Assembly (NCBI RefSeq): GCF_041102775.1 | Contig: NZ_JBGCUO010000001.1 | Span: 434,001-498,000 of the forward strand | Direction of reading: 5' to 3' | DNA from: Alcanivorax sp. REN37 | GTDB lineage: Bacteria > Pseudomonadota > Gammaproteobacteria > Pseudomonadales > Alcanivoracaceae | Length of the DNA: 64,000 nucleotides | In this document: piece after piece, positions 44,557 to 55,318 of the stretch | Numbering within the stretch: the first letter of the stretch is position 1 | Layout of the letters: every line of letters starts with the position of its first letter | Notes under the pieces: generated by a model | What the model was told of the DNA's origin: nothing | Database searches by the model: none | The model's input: only the letters and a program-made list of their open reading frames with translations | Position numbers and translations under genes: made by a program

Positions 44557-46407
44557 TTACTTGATGCCGATCTGGGACAGGTCACGCACTGCGCCACGGT
44601 CGGCGCTGGTGGCCAGTGCCGCGTAGGCTTTCAGTGCGGTGGACACTTGGCGGGTGCGCATTTCGCGCGGTTTCCACGCCAAGCCGCCACGGGCCTCCAT
44701 CTGTGCACGGCGGGCGGCCAGCTCTTCGTCGGACACCTCCAGCCGGATGATGCGCTGGGGAATATCGATGTGGAGGGTGTCGCCCTCGTTCACCAGCGCG
44801 ATGGCACCGCCTTCGGCGGCTTCCGGCGAGGCGTGGCCGATCGACAGGCCGGAGGTGCCGCCGGAGAAGCGACCGTCGGTGAGCAGCGCACAGGCTTTGC
44901 CCAGGCCCTTGGATTTCAGGTAGCTGGTCGGGTACAGCATCTCCTGCATGCCCGGGCCGCCTTTCGGGCCTTCATAGCGGATCACCACCACGTCGCCGGC
45001 GACGATCTGGTCGCCGAGGATGGCGCGCACCGCGGAATCCTGGCTCTCGAACACCCGCGCGCGACCGGTGAACACCAAAATGGAGTCATCCACCCCGGCG
45101 GTTTTCACGATGCAGCCGCGCTCGGCGATGTTGCCGAACAGCACTGCCAGACCACCGTCTTGGCTGTAGGCGTGCTCTTTGCTGCGGATGCAGCCGTTGG
45201 CGCGGTCGTTGTCCAGCGACGGCCAACGGGTGTCCTGACTGAACGCGGTCTGGGTCGGGATGCCGGCCGGGCCGGCGCTGAACATGTGCAGCACCGCTTC
45301 ATCCTTGGTGCGCATGATGTCGTACTTTTCCAGTGCGTCGGCCATGGTCGGGCTGTGCACGGTGAAGGTATCGCGGTTGAGCAGGCCAGCGCGGTCCAGC
45401 TCACCGAGGATGCCCATCACGCCGCCGGCGCGGTGGACATCTTCCATGTGGTAGAGCTGGGTAGCGGGCGCAACCTTGGACAGGCACGGCACCTTGCGGG
45501 ACAAGCGGTCGATGTCCTGCATGGTGAAATCAACGTTGCCTTCCTGCGCGGCAGCCAGCAGGTGCAGCACGGTATTGGTGGAACCGCCCATGGCGATGTC
45601 CAGCGCCATGGCGTTCTCGAACGCGGCAAAACTGGCCACGTTGCGCGGCAGCACCGAGGTGTCGTCCTGCTCGTAGTAGCGGCGCGCCAGCGTCACTACC
45701 AGGCGGCCGGCTTCCAGGAACAGCTCGCGGCGGTCGGCGTGGGTGGCCAGCAGTGAGCCGTTGCCCGGCAGCGCCAGACCCAGCGCTTCGGTGAGGCAGT
45801 TCATGGAGTTGGCGGTAAACATGCCGGAGCAGCTGCCACAGGTGGGGCAGGCGCTGCGCTCGATTTCGGCCACGGTCTCGTCGTCGACGCTGTCGTCGGC
45901 GGCCATCACCATGGCGTCGACCAGGTCCAGCTTGGTGTCGCCGAGGCGGGTCTTGCCGGCTTCCATCGGACCACCGGAAACGAACACCACCGGGATGTTC
46001 AGGCGCATGGCAGCCATCAGCATGCCGGGGGTGATTTTGTCGCAGTTGGAAATGCAGACGATGGCATCAGCGCAGTGGGCGTTGACCATGTACTCCACCG
46101 AGTCGGCAATGATGTCGCGGCTCGGCAGCGAGTACAGCATGCCGTCGTGGCCCATGGCGATGCCGTCGTCCACGGCGATGGTGTTGAATTCCTTGGCGAC
46201 GCCGCCGGCGGCTTCGATTTCCCGCGCCACCAGTTGGCCCATGTCCTTCAGGTGCACGTGGCCGGGCACGAACTGGGTGAAGGAGTTGGCAATGGCGATG
46301 ATCGGCTTGCTGAAGTCATCGTCCTTCATGCCGGTGGCGCGCCACAGGGCACGCGCGCCAGCCATGTTGCGACCGTGGGTAGAGGTGCGGGAGCGGTACT
46401 CAGGCAT
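44557..46407 (-). CDS. ilvD: dihydroxy-acid dehydratase
   Basis: IlvD dehydrates 2,3-dihydroxy acids in valine and isoleucine synthesis using an iron-sulfur cluster. The 616-residue length equals E. coli IlvD. Features: [19 protein letters not shown] at the start, [20 protein letters not shown] and [19 protein letters not shown] (cluster cysteines), and [20 protein letters not shown] near the C-terminus. The start is the ATG at 46407. Its product feeds ilvE at 53.3 kb, which is not in the same operon. Confidence 0.97.
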   Translation of the reverse strand: MPEYRSRTSTHGRNMAGARALWRATGMKDDDFSKPIIAIANSFTQFVPGHVHLKDMGQLVAREIEAAGGVAKEFNTIAVDDGIAMGHDGMLYSLPSRDIIADSVEYMVNAHCADAIVCISNCDKITPGMLMAAMRLNIPVVFVSGGPMEAGKTRLGDTKLDLVDAMVMAADDSVDDETVAEIERSACPTCGSCSGMFTANSMNCLTEALGLALPGNGSLLATHADRRELFLEAGRLVVTLARRYYEQDDTSVLPRNVASFAAFENAMALDIAMGGSTNTVLHLLAAAQEGNVDFTMQDIDRLSRKVPCLSKVAPATQLYHMEDVHRAGGVMGILGELDRAGLLNRDTFTVHSPTMADALEKYDIMRTKDEAVLHMFSAGPAGIPTQTAFSQDTRWPSLDNDRANGCIRSKEHAYSQDGGLAVLFGNIAERGCIVKTAGVDDSILVFTGRARVFESQDSAVRAILGDQIVAGDVVVIRYEGPKGGPGMQEMLYPTSYLKSKGLGKACALLTDGRFSGGTSGLSIGHASPEAAEGGAIALVNEGDTLHIDIPQRIIRLEVSDEELAARRAQMEARGGLAWKPREMRTRQVSTALKAYAALATSADRGAVRDLSQIGIK

Positions 46408-46726
46408 GTCAATTCTCGTCTGCGTTGCGGGTCCGGGAAGCCGGCGGGAAACCGCGATTGTAGCGCAGGATGGCTGCGGTCTGTAGCGACGGTGCGGCGG
46501 TGACACAACGGGCACAGCCGCGCTGCGGCTTGGTGGCTTGAGGTGGGGGTGGACGTTACGGGTGGCGGCGTCTGCGGCCTGAGTAGGGCGGGCACCGAAA
46601 CAGAGGGGTCGGGTGGCCGAGGGCGCCGACGGAAAAGACCGGTCTGGCTTGGCGCACGCCGGGAACGGACAGGTGCTGCGGTGAAGGCGCGCTAGCCTTC
46701 GGGGGTGAAGACTGGCGCGCACCCTG
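46408..46726. other. ilvD upstream region, non-coding
   Basis: About 320 bases without a convincing gene. On the minus strand TACAAT (46461-46456) lies 49 bases before the ilvD start and could be a -10 element, but I see no good -35. There is no leader peptide with a run of branched-chain codons, so classical ilv attenuation is not evident. Confidence 0.4.
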
Positions 46727-46767
46727 AAAAAAACGGCGGCTCCGGCCACGCCGGTCCGCCGTTTTTT
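46727..46767. terminator. strong bidirectional terminator downstream of argA
   Basis: AAAAAACGGCGG is complementary to CCGCCGTTTTTT across a 16-base centre that itself contains CCGG/CCGG. It lies 17 bases past the argA stop, with a T-run on both strands. Confidence 0.92.
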
Positions 46768-46783
46768 GTCAGCCAAGCACGGC

Positions 46784-48109
46784 TTACAGTGGCTTGGCGA
46801 ACACCTTGGAATTGCGCTGGTAGTTGTACAGGCTCTTGCGCTCGCCCGGCAGCGCGTCCACGTCGATCGGCTCGAAGCCCTGTTCCTGGAACCAGTGCAT
46901 GGCCTGGGTGGACAGCACATAGAGCGTGCGCATGCCTTGGGCGCGGGCGCGTTTTTCCAGATGGCCGAGCAGCTTGGCGCCGCGGCCACCGCCACGGTAG
47001 TCCGGGTGCACAGCGAAGCAGGCCACTTCACCGCTGCGGCCGTCCTCCAGCGGATAGAGGGCGGCGCAGGCCACCACCATGCCGTCCCGTTCGGCGATGG
47101 TGAACCGTTTGATCTCGGCTTCCAGTCGCTCGCGGGAGCGGCGCACCAGCACCCCGGCTTGCTCCAACGGCGCGATCAGTTCGAGGATGCCGCCGACGTC
47201 CTCGATGTAGGCATTGCGCAGCGTCTCGTAGCTTTCGTTGGTGACCATCGTGCCGTGGCCGTCGCGGGTGAACAGCTCACGCAGCAGCGCGCCGTCCTCG
47301 CGGAAATCCAGCACATGGGCACGCGCCACGCCGTTGCTGGCCGCATGGCAGGCGGCGGTCAGTTGACGCTCGGTGTCGGCGTCCTGCACCACTTCCTTGG
47401 CCAGCAACTGGCCGGCTTCCTGCGGGGTGATCTCGCGCACCAATTGCTGGTTGGCGTCCAACACCGGCGCAGTGCCGAGGTAGATGATCTTGTCCGCTTT
47501 CAGCGCGATGGCGGCCGTGGACGCCACTTCCTCGGAATTCATGTTGAACAGCTCGCCGGTGGGCGAGCAGCCGATCGGCGACAGCAGCACCAGATTGCCG
47601 GCGTCCAGCTGGCGGCGGATGGCGTCCACCTGCACCCGGCGCACTTCGCCGGTGTGCTGGTAATCGAAGCCGTCGCGCACGCCCACCGGTTTGGCGATGA
47701 CGAAGTTGCCGGACACCACCTGCAGGCTGGCGTTGTACATCGGCGAATTGGCCAGCCCCATGGAGAACAGCCCTTCGATGCGCAGGCGGATGTTGCCCAC
47801 CGCATCCAACGCCGCCGCCAGCGCCGCCGCATCGGTGATGCGGGTATGGCGCTCGAAGCGGGTGTAGATGTTCTGGGCGGTCAGCCGCGCACTGATCTGC
47901 GGGCGCGCGCCGTGGACCAGCACCAGTCGCACGCCAAGCGTATTGAGCAACGCCAGGTCATGGACGATGTGCTGGATGCTGCCGGACTCGATGGCTTCAC
48001 CGGCGATCATCACCACAAAGGTGCGGCCGCGGTGAGCGTTGATGTACGGCGTCGAGTTGCGGAACCAGGTGACGTAATCCTGGGCCGGGTCCCGGGGCGG
48101 GGTGGTCAT
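46784..48109 (-). CDS. argA: N-acetylglutamate synthase ArgA
   Basis: ArgA acetylates glutamate with acetyl-CoA, the first step of arginine synthesis. The 441-residue product has an amino-acid-kinase-like regulatory domain (residues about 15-285: [40 protein letters not shown]) and a C-terminal GNAT acetyltransferase domain ([20 protein letters not shown], then a [15 protein letters not shown] tail). The kinase-like domain normally binds arginine for feedback control. The start is the ATG at 48109; no clear ribosome binding site is seen. Confidence 0.95.
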   Translation of the reverse strand: MTTPPRDPAQDYVTWFRNSTPYINAHRGRTFVVMIAGEAIESGSIQHIVHDLALLNTLGVRLVLVHGARPQISARLTAQNIYTRFERHTRITDAAALAAALDAVGNIRLRIEGLFSMGLANSPMYNASLQVVSGNFVIAKPVGVRDGFDYQHTGEVRRVQVDAIRRQLDAGNLVLLSPIGCSPTGELFNMNSEEVASTAAIALKADKIIYLGTAPVLDANQQLVREITPQEAGQLLAKEVVQDADTERQLTAACHAASNGVARAHVLDFREDGALLRELFTRDGHGTMVTNESYETLRNAYIEDVGGILELIAPLEQAGVLVRRSRERLEAEIKRFTIAERDGMVVACAALYPLEDGRSGEVACFAVHPDYRGGGRGAKLLGHLEKRARAQGMRTLYVLSTQAMHWFQEQGFEPIDVDALPGERKSLYNYQRNSKVFAKPL

Positions 48110-48189
48110 GGTGCGGGCCTGCGCGGTGAGACGGATGGCGGCCAGTATAGTGCACGCCGGCCCCGCAGTGCAGGGCCGGCGTGGGGGGA

Positions 48190-49458
48190 TCACACGCCGA
48201 AGGCGGCAGTGATGATGTAGAAGAACAGGATCGACAGGCCGGCGCCGGCCGGCAGCGTCACGATCCAGGAGGTGAAGATGGTGCTGATCACGCTCAGGTT
48301 CAGGGCGCTGATGCCACGCGCCATGCCGACGCCGAGCACCGCACCGACCAGCGCGTGGGTGGTGGAGATCGGCAGGCCGATGCCGGAGGCAATCACCACC
48401 GTGGAGGCGGCGCCCAGCTCGGCGGCGAAGCCACGGCTGGGGGTCAGTTCGGTGATGCGGGTGCCGATGGTGCGCATCACTTTCACGCCCAACGTGGCCA
48501 GGCCGACGACGATGCCGGTGGCACCCAGCAGCAGGATCCAGTTGGGCACCGCGGTGTTGGCACCGATGCCCTCGCCAGACGCCAGCACGCCGTAGATCGC
48601 TGCCAGCGGGCCGACCGCATTGGCGACGTCGTTGGAGCCGTGGGCGAAGGCCATGGCGCAGGCGGTGAAGATCATCAGGATGGCGAAGATTTTTTCCACC
48701 CCGGCAAAGCGTGAGCGCTGGCCGGTGGGCGCCGGTGCTTCGATGCGGCGCAGCAGCAGGGCGCCGATGCCGGCAATCATCAGGCCGGCCAGCACCGAGG
48801 CGCCGAGGCTGCCGCCGGTGCTGAGGTTCAGGCCGAGGTGCTTGAGTCCCTTGGTGAAGGTCATCATGGCGACCATGAAGCCGGTCAGGAACATGTACAC
48901 CGGCACGATGCGCTGGGCGCGCTGGAATGGATTCGGCTGGCTGAGGATCAGCTTCTGCACGCTGCGGAACAGCAGGAACGCCACCACCCCGGAAAACAGC
49001 GGTGAGATGATCCAGCTGGCCACAATGCCGCTCATCTTGCCCCACTGCACCACCTCGAAGCCGATGCCGACGGTGGCGAAGCCGACGATGGCGCCGACGA
49101 TGGAATGGGTGGTGGACACCGGCCAGCCAAACGCCGAGGCAATCGCCAGCCACACGCCGGCGGCCAGCAGCGACGCCATCATGCCGAACACCAACAAGTC
49201 TGGAGACTGCTCCAGCACGCTGTTTTCTAGGATGCCGGAACGGATGGTCTCGGTGACGGAGCCGCCGGCCAGGTAGGCGCCGGCGGCTTCAAAGAAGATG
49301 GCGATCAGGATCGCGCGTTTGACGGTCAGGGCGCGGCTGCCCACTGACGTACCCATGGCATTGGCGACGTCGTTGGCGCCGATGCCCCAGGCCATCAGGA
49401 AGCCGAAAGCGCATGCGAGCACCAAAATGGTGCTGCTGTTGGCAATGATGATGTCCAC
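48190..49458 (-). CDS. pit: inorganic phosphate transporter (Pit family)
   Basis: A low-affinity inner-membrane phosphate carrier driven by the proton or cation gradient. The 422-residue product has the duplicated PiT signatures GIGANDVANAMGTSVG (N-terminal half) and AHGSNDVANAVGPLAA (C-terminal half), plus the paired PVSTTHSIVGAIVGF and PISTTHALVGAVLG segments. It starts with GTG at 49458, 6 bases after GAGGAG. It follows the TIGR00153 gene by 10 bases. Confidence 0.94.
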   Translation of the reverse strand: MDIIIANSSTILVLACAFGFLMAWGIGANDVANAMGTSVGSRALTVKRAILIAIFFEAAGAYLAGGSVTETIRSGILENSVLEQSPDLLVFGMMASLLAAGVWLAIASAFGWPVSTTHSIVGAIVGFATVGIGFEVVQWGKMSGIVASWIISPLFSGVVAFLLFRSVQKLILSQPNPFQRAQRIVPVYMFLTGFMVAMMTFTKGLKHLGLNLSTGGSLGASVLAGLMIAGIGALLLRRIEAPAPTGQRSRFAGVEKIFAILMIFTACAMAFAHGSNDVANAVGPLAAIYGVLASGEGIGANTAVPNWILLLGATGIVVGLATLGVKVMRTIGTRITELTPSRGFAAELGAASTVVIASGIGLPISTTHALVGAVLGVGMARGISALNLSVISTIFTSWIVTLPAGAGLSILFFYIITAAFGV

Positions 49459-49468
49459 GGGCTGCTCC

Positions 49469-50149
49469 TCAGCTGGCGACGATGCGGTGCAGCTGACCGC
49501 CTACTTTCTGTGCGCGGTCGGCGAGTTCGCCCACCCAGTCGATGATCTTGTAGAGAAACATCACGTCCACCGGCGGCAGCTCGCGTTCCAGGCGGAACAA
49601 CACGGCGCGGATTTGCACCTGCTGGCGGTCGGTTTCCCGTTCGATGTCGTCGAGCACTTCGATCAGCTCTTCCATCATGCGGATTTCCGGGTTGCCGAAC
49701 CCGGTTTCCAGCAGTTCGTCGAGCTCATTGATGGCCTTGAGGGCTTGTGCGGAGGTGTCGATGGCGCGCGCCACGTAGGCGTTCATCAGGTCGGCCAGCT
49801 CCGGCGGCAGGGTCATGCGGCGGCCGAGCATCAGACCGGCGATATCCTTGGCTTTGTTGGCCACCCGATCCTGGGTGGAGATCAGTTCCAGCAAGTCGGT
49901 GCGAGGCATCGGCAGGAACAGACTGTTGGGGAGATTCAGGCGGAATTGCTTCTTGAGTGTGTCGGCGAGGTTTTCCAGCTTGGCGATTTCTGCCTGCAGC
50001 TGCGCGCCTTGATCCCAGTCGTTGTCGATGGCGGCCTGGAAAAAGTCACTCAGCTTGGCGACACACTGTTGCACTATGTCGTAGTGCTTTTGCAGTGGCT
50101 TGATCGGTGAGCGACCGAACAGACCGGCGATAGAGCTACCCAGGGACAT
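49469..50149 (-). CDS. TIGR00153 family PhoU-like protein (DUF47)
   Basis: A 226-residue alpha-helical protein of the TIGR00153/DUF47 family, distantly related to PhoU and typically encoded just before a Pit transporter, whose activity it may modulate. It starts MSLGSSIAGLFGRSPIKPLQ and has AEIAKLENLADTLKKQFRLN, LISTQDRVANKAKDIAGLML and VLDDIERETDRQQVQIRAVL. GGAG lies 7 bases before the ATG at 50149. It forms a two-gene unit with pit. Confidence 0.92.
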   Translation of the reverse strand: MSLGSSIAGLFGRSPIKPLQKHYDIVQQCVAKLSDFFQAAIDNDWDQGAQLQAEIAKLENLADTLKKQFRLNLPNSLFLPMPRTDLLELISTQDRVANKAKDIAGLMLGRRMTLPPELADLMNAYVARAIDTSAQALKAINELDELLETGFGNPEIRMMEELIEVLDDIERETDRQQVQIRAVLFRLERELPPVDVMFLYKIIDWVGELADRAQKVGGQLHRIVAS

Positions 50150-50328
50150 GTCTGGATCTCCGTTTATTCGGGGCGTCTGGCTAGGGGCGCGAGTATAGGG
50201 CCGGTGGGCGAATATTTCACTATTGTGATCGGAGTCCGCTATGGCACTGTCCAATCCCGCACCGGCGCTGGCTTTCAGCGTCATGGCGGGGGCTGGCATT
50301 GGCGTCAGCGCAGGCAGAGAATGGCGCC

Positions 50329-53229
50329 ATGCACAATCCTGACTTTTCCATCTTTCCCGACTTCCTGGTGCCGCCGCTGCAGCACCAGTGGACCCGCTTT
50401 GTGGAAGCCGGCGGCAGTGTGCCGGCGCCGCTGGCGGCGGACTTGCCGCGAGTCTGGGCCGGATCGGACTACGTCTCCGAACGCCTGATCCGCACCCCGG
50501 AGCTGGTCCAGTGGCTGGCAGCACCGGGCGTGCTCGACACCTTGCTCAGCGAGCCGGCCCTGCGCAGCGACGTCATGCAGGCGCTGGCGGAGTGCGACGA
50601 CGACTACAGTCTGATGGCGGCCCTGCGCCAGCTGCGCCATCGCCACATGGTGCGCATCATCTGGCGCGACCTGGCCGGCATCGGCGATTACCACACCACG
50701 GTGGCCGACCTGTCGGTGCTGGCAGATGTGCTGATCGACTGCGCGCTGGAGTACCTCTACCAGCGCGCCTGCGCCAAGGAAGGCACCCCGCGCGGCCCGG
50801 ATGGCCGGCCGGTGAAGCTGGTGGCGTTCGCCATGGGCAAACTCGGCGCCCGCGAACTGAACCTGTCCTCCGACATCGACCTGATCTTCGGCTACGAATT
50901 TGAAGGTGAGCTGGAAAATCACCGCAAGGGCATGACCCACCACCAGTTTTTCGTGCGGCTCGGCCAGCAGCTGATCAAAGTGCTCGACCACAACGCCGCC
51001 GACGGCTTTGTGTTCCGGGTCGACATGCGGCTGCGGCCCTGGGGCAGCGCCGGTGCTTTGGTGGCCGGGTTTGACGCCATGGAGTCCTACTACGAAGAAC
51101 AGGGCCGCGAGTGGGAGCGTTACGCGCTGATCAAGATCCGGCCGGTGGGCGGCGATCTGACCGCCGGCCGGCGCATGGTGGCACGGCTGCGGCCGTTCAT
51201 TTATCGGCGCTATATCGACTTCGGTGCATTCGGCTCGCTGCGTGAAATGAAGCAGCTGATTGAGCGCGAAGTGCGCCGGCAGGGCATCGAAAACGACGTC
51301 AAGCTGGGCGCCGGTGGCATCCGCGAAGTGGAATTCACGGTGCAGGCGTTCCAGCTGATCCGGGGCGGCCAACTGCCGCAACTGCGCGAGGCCAACCTGC
51401 TGCGGGTGCTGCCGCTGTTGGTGGATGAAGAGCTGCTGCCGGTGGAGGTGGCCGAGGAGCTGCGCGAGGCCTATATCTTCCTGCGCAACGTCGAACACCG
51501 CCTGCAGGCGGTGGCTGACCGCCAGACCCAGCGGCTGCCGGACACCGACGAAGACTGGCAGCGGTTGTCGTTGTCGATGTCGTTCACCTCGCTGGAACGG
51601 TTCCAGCGGACCTTGGATCGCCACCGCCAGCGAGTGCGTTACCACTTCGACCAAGTGATCGCCCACCACACCCAGGAAGCGCGGGCCGTGGAGCAGGGCA
51701 GCAAAGAGTTGCGCGACCTGTGGCTGGGGCGCATGAGCGATGCCGGCGCGGTGGCGGTGCTGGCCGGCCTCGGCATCGAAAAGCCAGACGAGGTGTTGGC
51801 GTTGATGCAGGCGTTCCGCGACCAGCGCTCGGTGAGCTGCATGCAGGACATCGGCCGCGATCGTCTCAACCGCTTGATGCCGCGCCTGCTGGAAAACCTT
51901 GGTTATCAGCACGGCGGCCCGGTCACCGCCCGCCGACTGTTCGATTTCCTCGAAGCGGTGCTGCGGCGCAGTGCCTATATTGCGCTGCTGGTGGAAAACC
52001 CGGTGGCGCTGACGCAGCTGGTGAAACTGTCGGCCAGCAGCGTGCTGATTGCCGAGCAGCTCACCCGTCACCCGGTGTTGCTGGACGAGTTGCTGGATGT
52101 CAGCACGCTGTACTCGCCGCCGCAGATGAGCGAGCTGGAAGACGAGCTGATCCAACAGTTGTTGCGGGTGCCGGAAGAAGACCTGGAACAACAGATGGAA
52201 GTGCTGCGCCACTTCAAGCAGGCGCACTTGTTGCGGGTGGCGGCCTGCGAGGTCACCGAGCGGCTGCCGCTGATGAAGGTCAGTGACTACCTCACCTGGC
52301 TGGCCGAAGCGGTGCTCAACCAAGTGGTGATGCTGGCTTGGAAGCCGATGGTGGAGCGCCACGGCACGCCCTATCGAGAGGACGGCCTGCCGTGTGCGCC
52401 GGACTTCATCATCGTCGGCTACGGCAAACTCGGCGGCATCGAGCTGAGCTACAACTCTGACCTCGACATTGTGTTCCTGCACGATGCCGCTGCCAGCGGC
52501 AGCACCGACGGCGACAAGCCGATCTCCAACGAGCAGTTCTTCGCCCGACTCGGCCAGCGCATCATCCACCTGCTCACCGCCCGCACCATGAGCGGGCCGC
52601 TGTACGAGGTGGATTTGCGGCTGCGGCCGTCCGGCGCCTCCGGCTTGCTGGTGAGTTCACTGGTGGCGTTCGAGCGTTACCAATTGCAACAGGCGTGGAG
52701 CTGGGAGCACCAGGCGCTGGTGCGCGCGCGGGTGGTGGGCGGCTGCCGCCAGACCACCCGGCGCTTCGAAACGGTACGTCATCGGGTGCTGTGCCAACCG
52801 CGCGACAGCGCGGCGCTGTGCGCCGAAGTGCTCGACATGCGCGACCGCATGGTGGCGCACTTGAGCACCCCCACGGCGCCCGGCCGCTTCGACTTGAAGT
52901 ACGGTGCCGGTGGTATCGTCGACATTGAATTTATGGTGCAATACGGCGTCCTGCGATGGGCGGCAGAGTACGGCGAGCTTACCCGCTACACCGACAATAT
53001 CCGCTTGCTGGAAACCCTGGCGATGCTGGAGTTGATGCCCGCCCGGGATGCCGGCCTGCTGCGCGAAGCCTACCTGGCCTACCGTGCCGCGGCCCACCGA
53101 ATGGCACTTCGCAACGAACATCCCGAGGTCGACGCTGACGCCTACGCCGAATTGCGCGAAGGGGTGCGGGCGATCTGGGCCAAATGGTTTCAGCCCGGTG
53201 CTGCCGTGGCCGCGCCGGGCACGCTATGA
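50329..53229 (+). CDS. glnE: bifunctional glutamine synthetase adenylyltransferase/deadenylase
   Basis: GlnE adds or removes AMP on glutamine synthetase in response to PII. The 966-residue product has two nucleotidyltransferase domains: the N-terminal one (AMGKLGARELNLSSDIDLIF) for removal and the C-terminal one (GYGKLGGIELSYNSDLDIVF) for adenylylation, with helical regulatory segments between and after them. The ATG at 50329 is chosen; an in-frame TTG at 50299 is possible. glnE-ilvE-waa order is the same as in Pseudomonas aeruginosa. Confidence 0.96.
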   Translation: MHNPDFSIFPDFLVPPLQHQWTRFVEAGGSVPAPLAADLPRVWAGSDYVSERLIRTPELVQWLAAPGVLDTLLSEPALRSDVMQALAECDDDYSLMAALRQLRHRHMVRIIWRDLAGIGDYHTTVADLSVLADVLIDCALEYLYQRACAKEGTPRGPDGRPVKLVAFAMGKLGARELNLSSDIDLIFGYEFEGELENHRKGMTHHQFFVRLGQQLIKVLDHNAADGFVFRVDMRLRPWGSAGALVAGFDAMESYYEEQGREWERYALIKIRPVGGDLTAGRRMVARLRPFIYRRYIDFGAFGSLREMKQLIEREVRRQGIENDVKLGAGGIREVEFTVQAFQLIRGGQLPQLREANLLRVLPLLVDEELLPVEVAEELREAYIFLRNVEHRLQAVADRQTQRLPDTDEDWQRLSLSMSFTSLERFQRTLDRHRQRVRYHFDQVIAHHTQEARAVEQGSKELRDLWLGRMSDAGAVAVLAGLGIEKPDEVLALMQAFRDQRSVSCMQDIGRDRLNRLMPRLLENLGYQHGGPVTARRLFDFLEAVLRRSAYIALLVENPVALTQLVKLSASSVLIAEQLTRHPVLLDELLDVSTLYSPPQMSELEDELIQQLLRVPEEDLEQQMEVLRHFKQAHLLRVAACEVTERLPLMKVSDYLTWLAEAVLNQVVMLAWKPMVERHGTPYREDGLPCAPDFIIVGYGKLGGIELSYNSDLDIVFLHDAAASGSTDGDKPISNEQFFARLGQRIIHLLTARTMSGPLYEVDLRLRPSGASGLLVSSLVAFERYQLQQAWSWEHQALVRARVVGGCRQTTRRFETVRHRVLCQPRDSAALCAEVLDMRDRMVAHLSTPTAPGRFDLKYGAGGIVDIEFMVQYGVLRWAAEYGELTRYTDNIRLLETLAMLELMPARDAGLLREAYLAYRAAAHRMALRNEHPEVDADAYAELREGVRAIWAKWFQPGAAVAAPGTL

Positions 53230-53298
53230 CATCCCGCTGCCCCTGGCGTGAGCCAGCAGCAGCGCGGGTTATGAAGACGAATCTGGGAGAGTGTCGCC

Positions 53299-54225
53299 AT
53301 GTCCATGGCAGATCGTGATGGCTTTATCTGGTTTGACGGTGAACTGGTGCCCTGGCGTGATGCCCGGGTGCACGTGCTGACCCACACCCTGCACTACGGC
53401 ACCGGCGTCTTCGAAGGCGTGCGCGCCTACGAAACCGCCGACGGCCCGGCGATCTTCAAAATGAAGGAGCACACCGACCGGTTGTTCCGTTCTGCGCACA
53501 TCATGCAGATGAAGATCCCGTTCACCAAAGAACAGATCAACGCCGGCCATCTGGAAGCGATCCGCGCCAACAACCTGCCCAGCGCCTACCTGCGCCCGAT
53601 GGTGTTCTTCGGGTCCGAAGCCATGGGTCTGCGTGCTGCCAACCTGCAAGTCCACGTGATCGTGGCTGCGTGGGAATGGCCGGCCTACATGTCGCCGGAA
53701 GCGCTGGAACTGGGCATCAAGGTACGCACCAGCTCCTACAACCGCCACCACGTGAACATCGCCATGACCAAGGCGAAGACCAACGGCGGTTACACCAACT
53801 CCATGCTGGCGCTGAACGAAGCGCTGGCCTGCGGGGCGGATGAAGCGCTGCTGCTGGATACCGAAGGCTATGTGTCGGAAGGCTCCGGCGAAAACTTCTT
53901 CATGATCCGCGAAGGCAAGCTCTACACCCCGGAACTGACCTCCTGCCTGGACGGCATCACCCGCCGCACCATCATGCAGCTGGCCAAGGACGATCTGGGT
54001 CTGGAAGTGATCGAAAAACGCATCACCCGTGACGAAGTCTACGTGGCCGACGAAGCCTTCTTCACCGGCACCGCGGCGGAAGTGACGCCGATCCGTGAAC
54101 TCGATAACCGGGCCATCGGCGAAGGCCGCCGCGGTCCGATCACCGAGCAGCTGCAGAGCCTGTACTTCCAGGTGGTGTGCGGCGAGCAGCCCAAGTACGC
54201 CGACTGGCTGACACTGGCCCGGTGA
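53299..54225 (+). CDS. ilvE: branched-chain amino acid aminotransferase
   Basis: IlvE transfers the amino group in the last step of valine, leucine and isoleucine synthesis, using PLP. The 308-residue class IV aminotransferase has HTLHYGTGVFEGVRAYET, the PLP-lysine region AMTKAKTNGGYTNSMLALNE, EGYVSEGSGENFFMI and TCLDG-like TSCLDGITRRTIMQLA, then EAFFTGTAAEVTPI. The ATG at 53299 (a second one at 53305) follows GGGAG at about 10 bases. It is 69 bases after glnE. Confidence 0.96.
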   Translation: MSMADRDGFIWFDGELVPWRDARVHVLTHTLHYGTGVFEGVRAYETADGPAIFKMKEHTDRLFRSAHIMQMKIPFTKEQINAGHLEAIRANNLPSAYLRPMVFFGSEAMGLRAANLQVHVIVAAWEWPAYMSPEALELGIKVRTSSYNRHHVNIAMTKAKTNGGYTNSMLALNEALACGADEALLLDTEGYVSEGSGENFFMIREGKLYTPELTSCLDGITRRTIMQLAKDDLGLEVIEKRITRDEVYVADEAFFTGTAAEVTPIRELDNRAIGEGRRGPITEQLQSLYFQVVCGEQPKYADWLTLAR

Positions 54226-54234
54226 GTTCCCTTG

Positions 54235-54259
54235 CCCGCGCGGTGCGCCGCGCGGGTTT
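54235..54259 (+). terminator. terminator between ilvE and waaF
   Basis: 9-bp arms CCCGCGCGG (54235-54243) and CCGCGCGGG (54248-54256) with loop TGCG are followed by TTT, 9 bases after the ilvE stop. The waaF ribosome binding site comes right after, so some read-through or a nearby promoter is needed. Confidence 0.7.
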
Positions 54260-54280
54260 CTGCTGCCGAGGAAAGGCACC

Positions 54281-55318
54281 ATGGTGAAGGCCGCCCGCCG
54301 CGTGCTCGTTGTCGGCCCGTCTTGGGTGGGCGACATGGTCATGGCCCAGACCCTGTTTGCCGAGTTGCGCCGCCAGGACCCGCAGGTGCTGATCGACGTG
54401 CTGGCGCCGGATTGGTGCCGGCCGCTGCTGGCGCGCATGCCGGAAGTGCGCAGCGCGCTGTCGCTGCCGTTCGGTCACGGTGAACTGCGGCTCGGTGAGC
54501 GGCGCTCGCTGGGGCGCCAGTTCCGCGGTCATTACGACCAAGCCATCGTGCTGCCCAACTCGCTCAAATCCGCCTTGCTGCCCTACTGGACCGCGACGCC
54601 GGTACGTACCGGCTGGCGCGGTGAGCTGCGCTACGGCCTGCTCAACGACGTGCGGGTGCTGGACCCGCAGCGCTACCCGCTGATGGTGCAGCGCTTTGTG
54701 GCGCTGGGCCGGCCGGCGCAGGCGCCGGTGCCGGCGCGCGACGAGATCATCGCCCCGGCCTTGCGGGTGGACATGAACCAGGTGGAGCAGACGCTCGCCA
54801 ACCTCGGTCTCAACCGTGCGCTGCCGGTGCTCGCGCTGTGCCCCGGCGCCGAGTTCGGCCCGGCCAAGCGCTGGCCGGAAGACCATTACGCGGAAGTGGC
54901 CCGCCACCAGCTCGAACAGGGTTGGCAGGTGTGGATCTTCGGCTCCGCCAAGGACCGCGAGGTGGCCGAGCAGATCCGTGACCTGATCCCGGAAAAACTG
55001 CGCTGGCGGCTGCACATCCTTGCCGGTGACACCACCCTCAACGAAGCCGTGGACCTGCTGTCGGAAGCCCGCGCGGTGGTCAGCAACGACTCCGGCCTGA
55101 TGCACATCGCTGCCGCCCTGCACCGGCCGTTGGTGGCGGTGTACGGCTCCACCTCACCGGACTTCACGCCGCCGCTGCACGACCAGGTGGCCATCGTTCG
55201 CCTTGGTCTCGACTGCAGCCCTTGCTTCAAACGCGAATGCCCGCTCGGCCACCTCGACTGCCTGCGCCAACTGCCCGCCAGCCGGGTGCTTGAAGCGCTG
55301 GAGCAGGTGCTGGCGTGA
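54281..55318 (+). CDS. waaF: lipopolysaccharide heptosyltransferase II
   Basis: WaaF adds the second L-glycero-D-manno-heptose to the LPS inner core at the cytoplasmic face. The 345-residue GT9 protein has VVGPSWVGDMVMAQTLFAEL, ALCPGAEFGPAKRWPEDHYA (the heptosyltransferase II signature) and VSNDSGLMHIAAALHRPLVAVYGSTSPDFTPP split across the acceptor/donor cleft. The start is the ATG at 54281. The GTGA at its end overlaps waaC, so the waa genes are tightly coupled. Confidence 0.96.
   Translation: MVKAARRVLVVGPSWVGDMVMAQTLFAELRRQDPQVLIDVLAPDWCRPLLARMPEVRSALSLPFGHGELRLGERRSLGRQFRGHYDQAIVLPNSLKSALLPYWTATPVRTGWRGELRYGLLNDVRVLDPQRYPLMVQRFVALGRPAQAPVPARDEIIAPALRVDMNQVEQTLANLGLNRALPVLALCPGAEFGPAKRWPEDHYAEVARHQLEQGWQVWIFGSAKDREVAEQIRDLIPEKLRWRLHILAGDTTLNEAVDLLSEARAVVSNDSGLMHIAAALHRPLVAVYGSTSPDFTPPLHDQVAIVRLGLDCSPCFKRECPLGHLDCLRQLPASRVLEALEQVLA

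Noticed and set aside
48110-49153. Upstream extension of the argA frame
   Set aside because: It is the shifted frame of the pit gene; ArgA similarity begins at the ATG at 48109.
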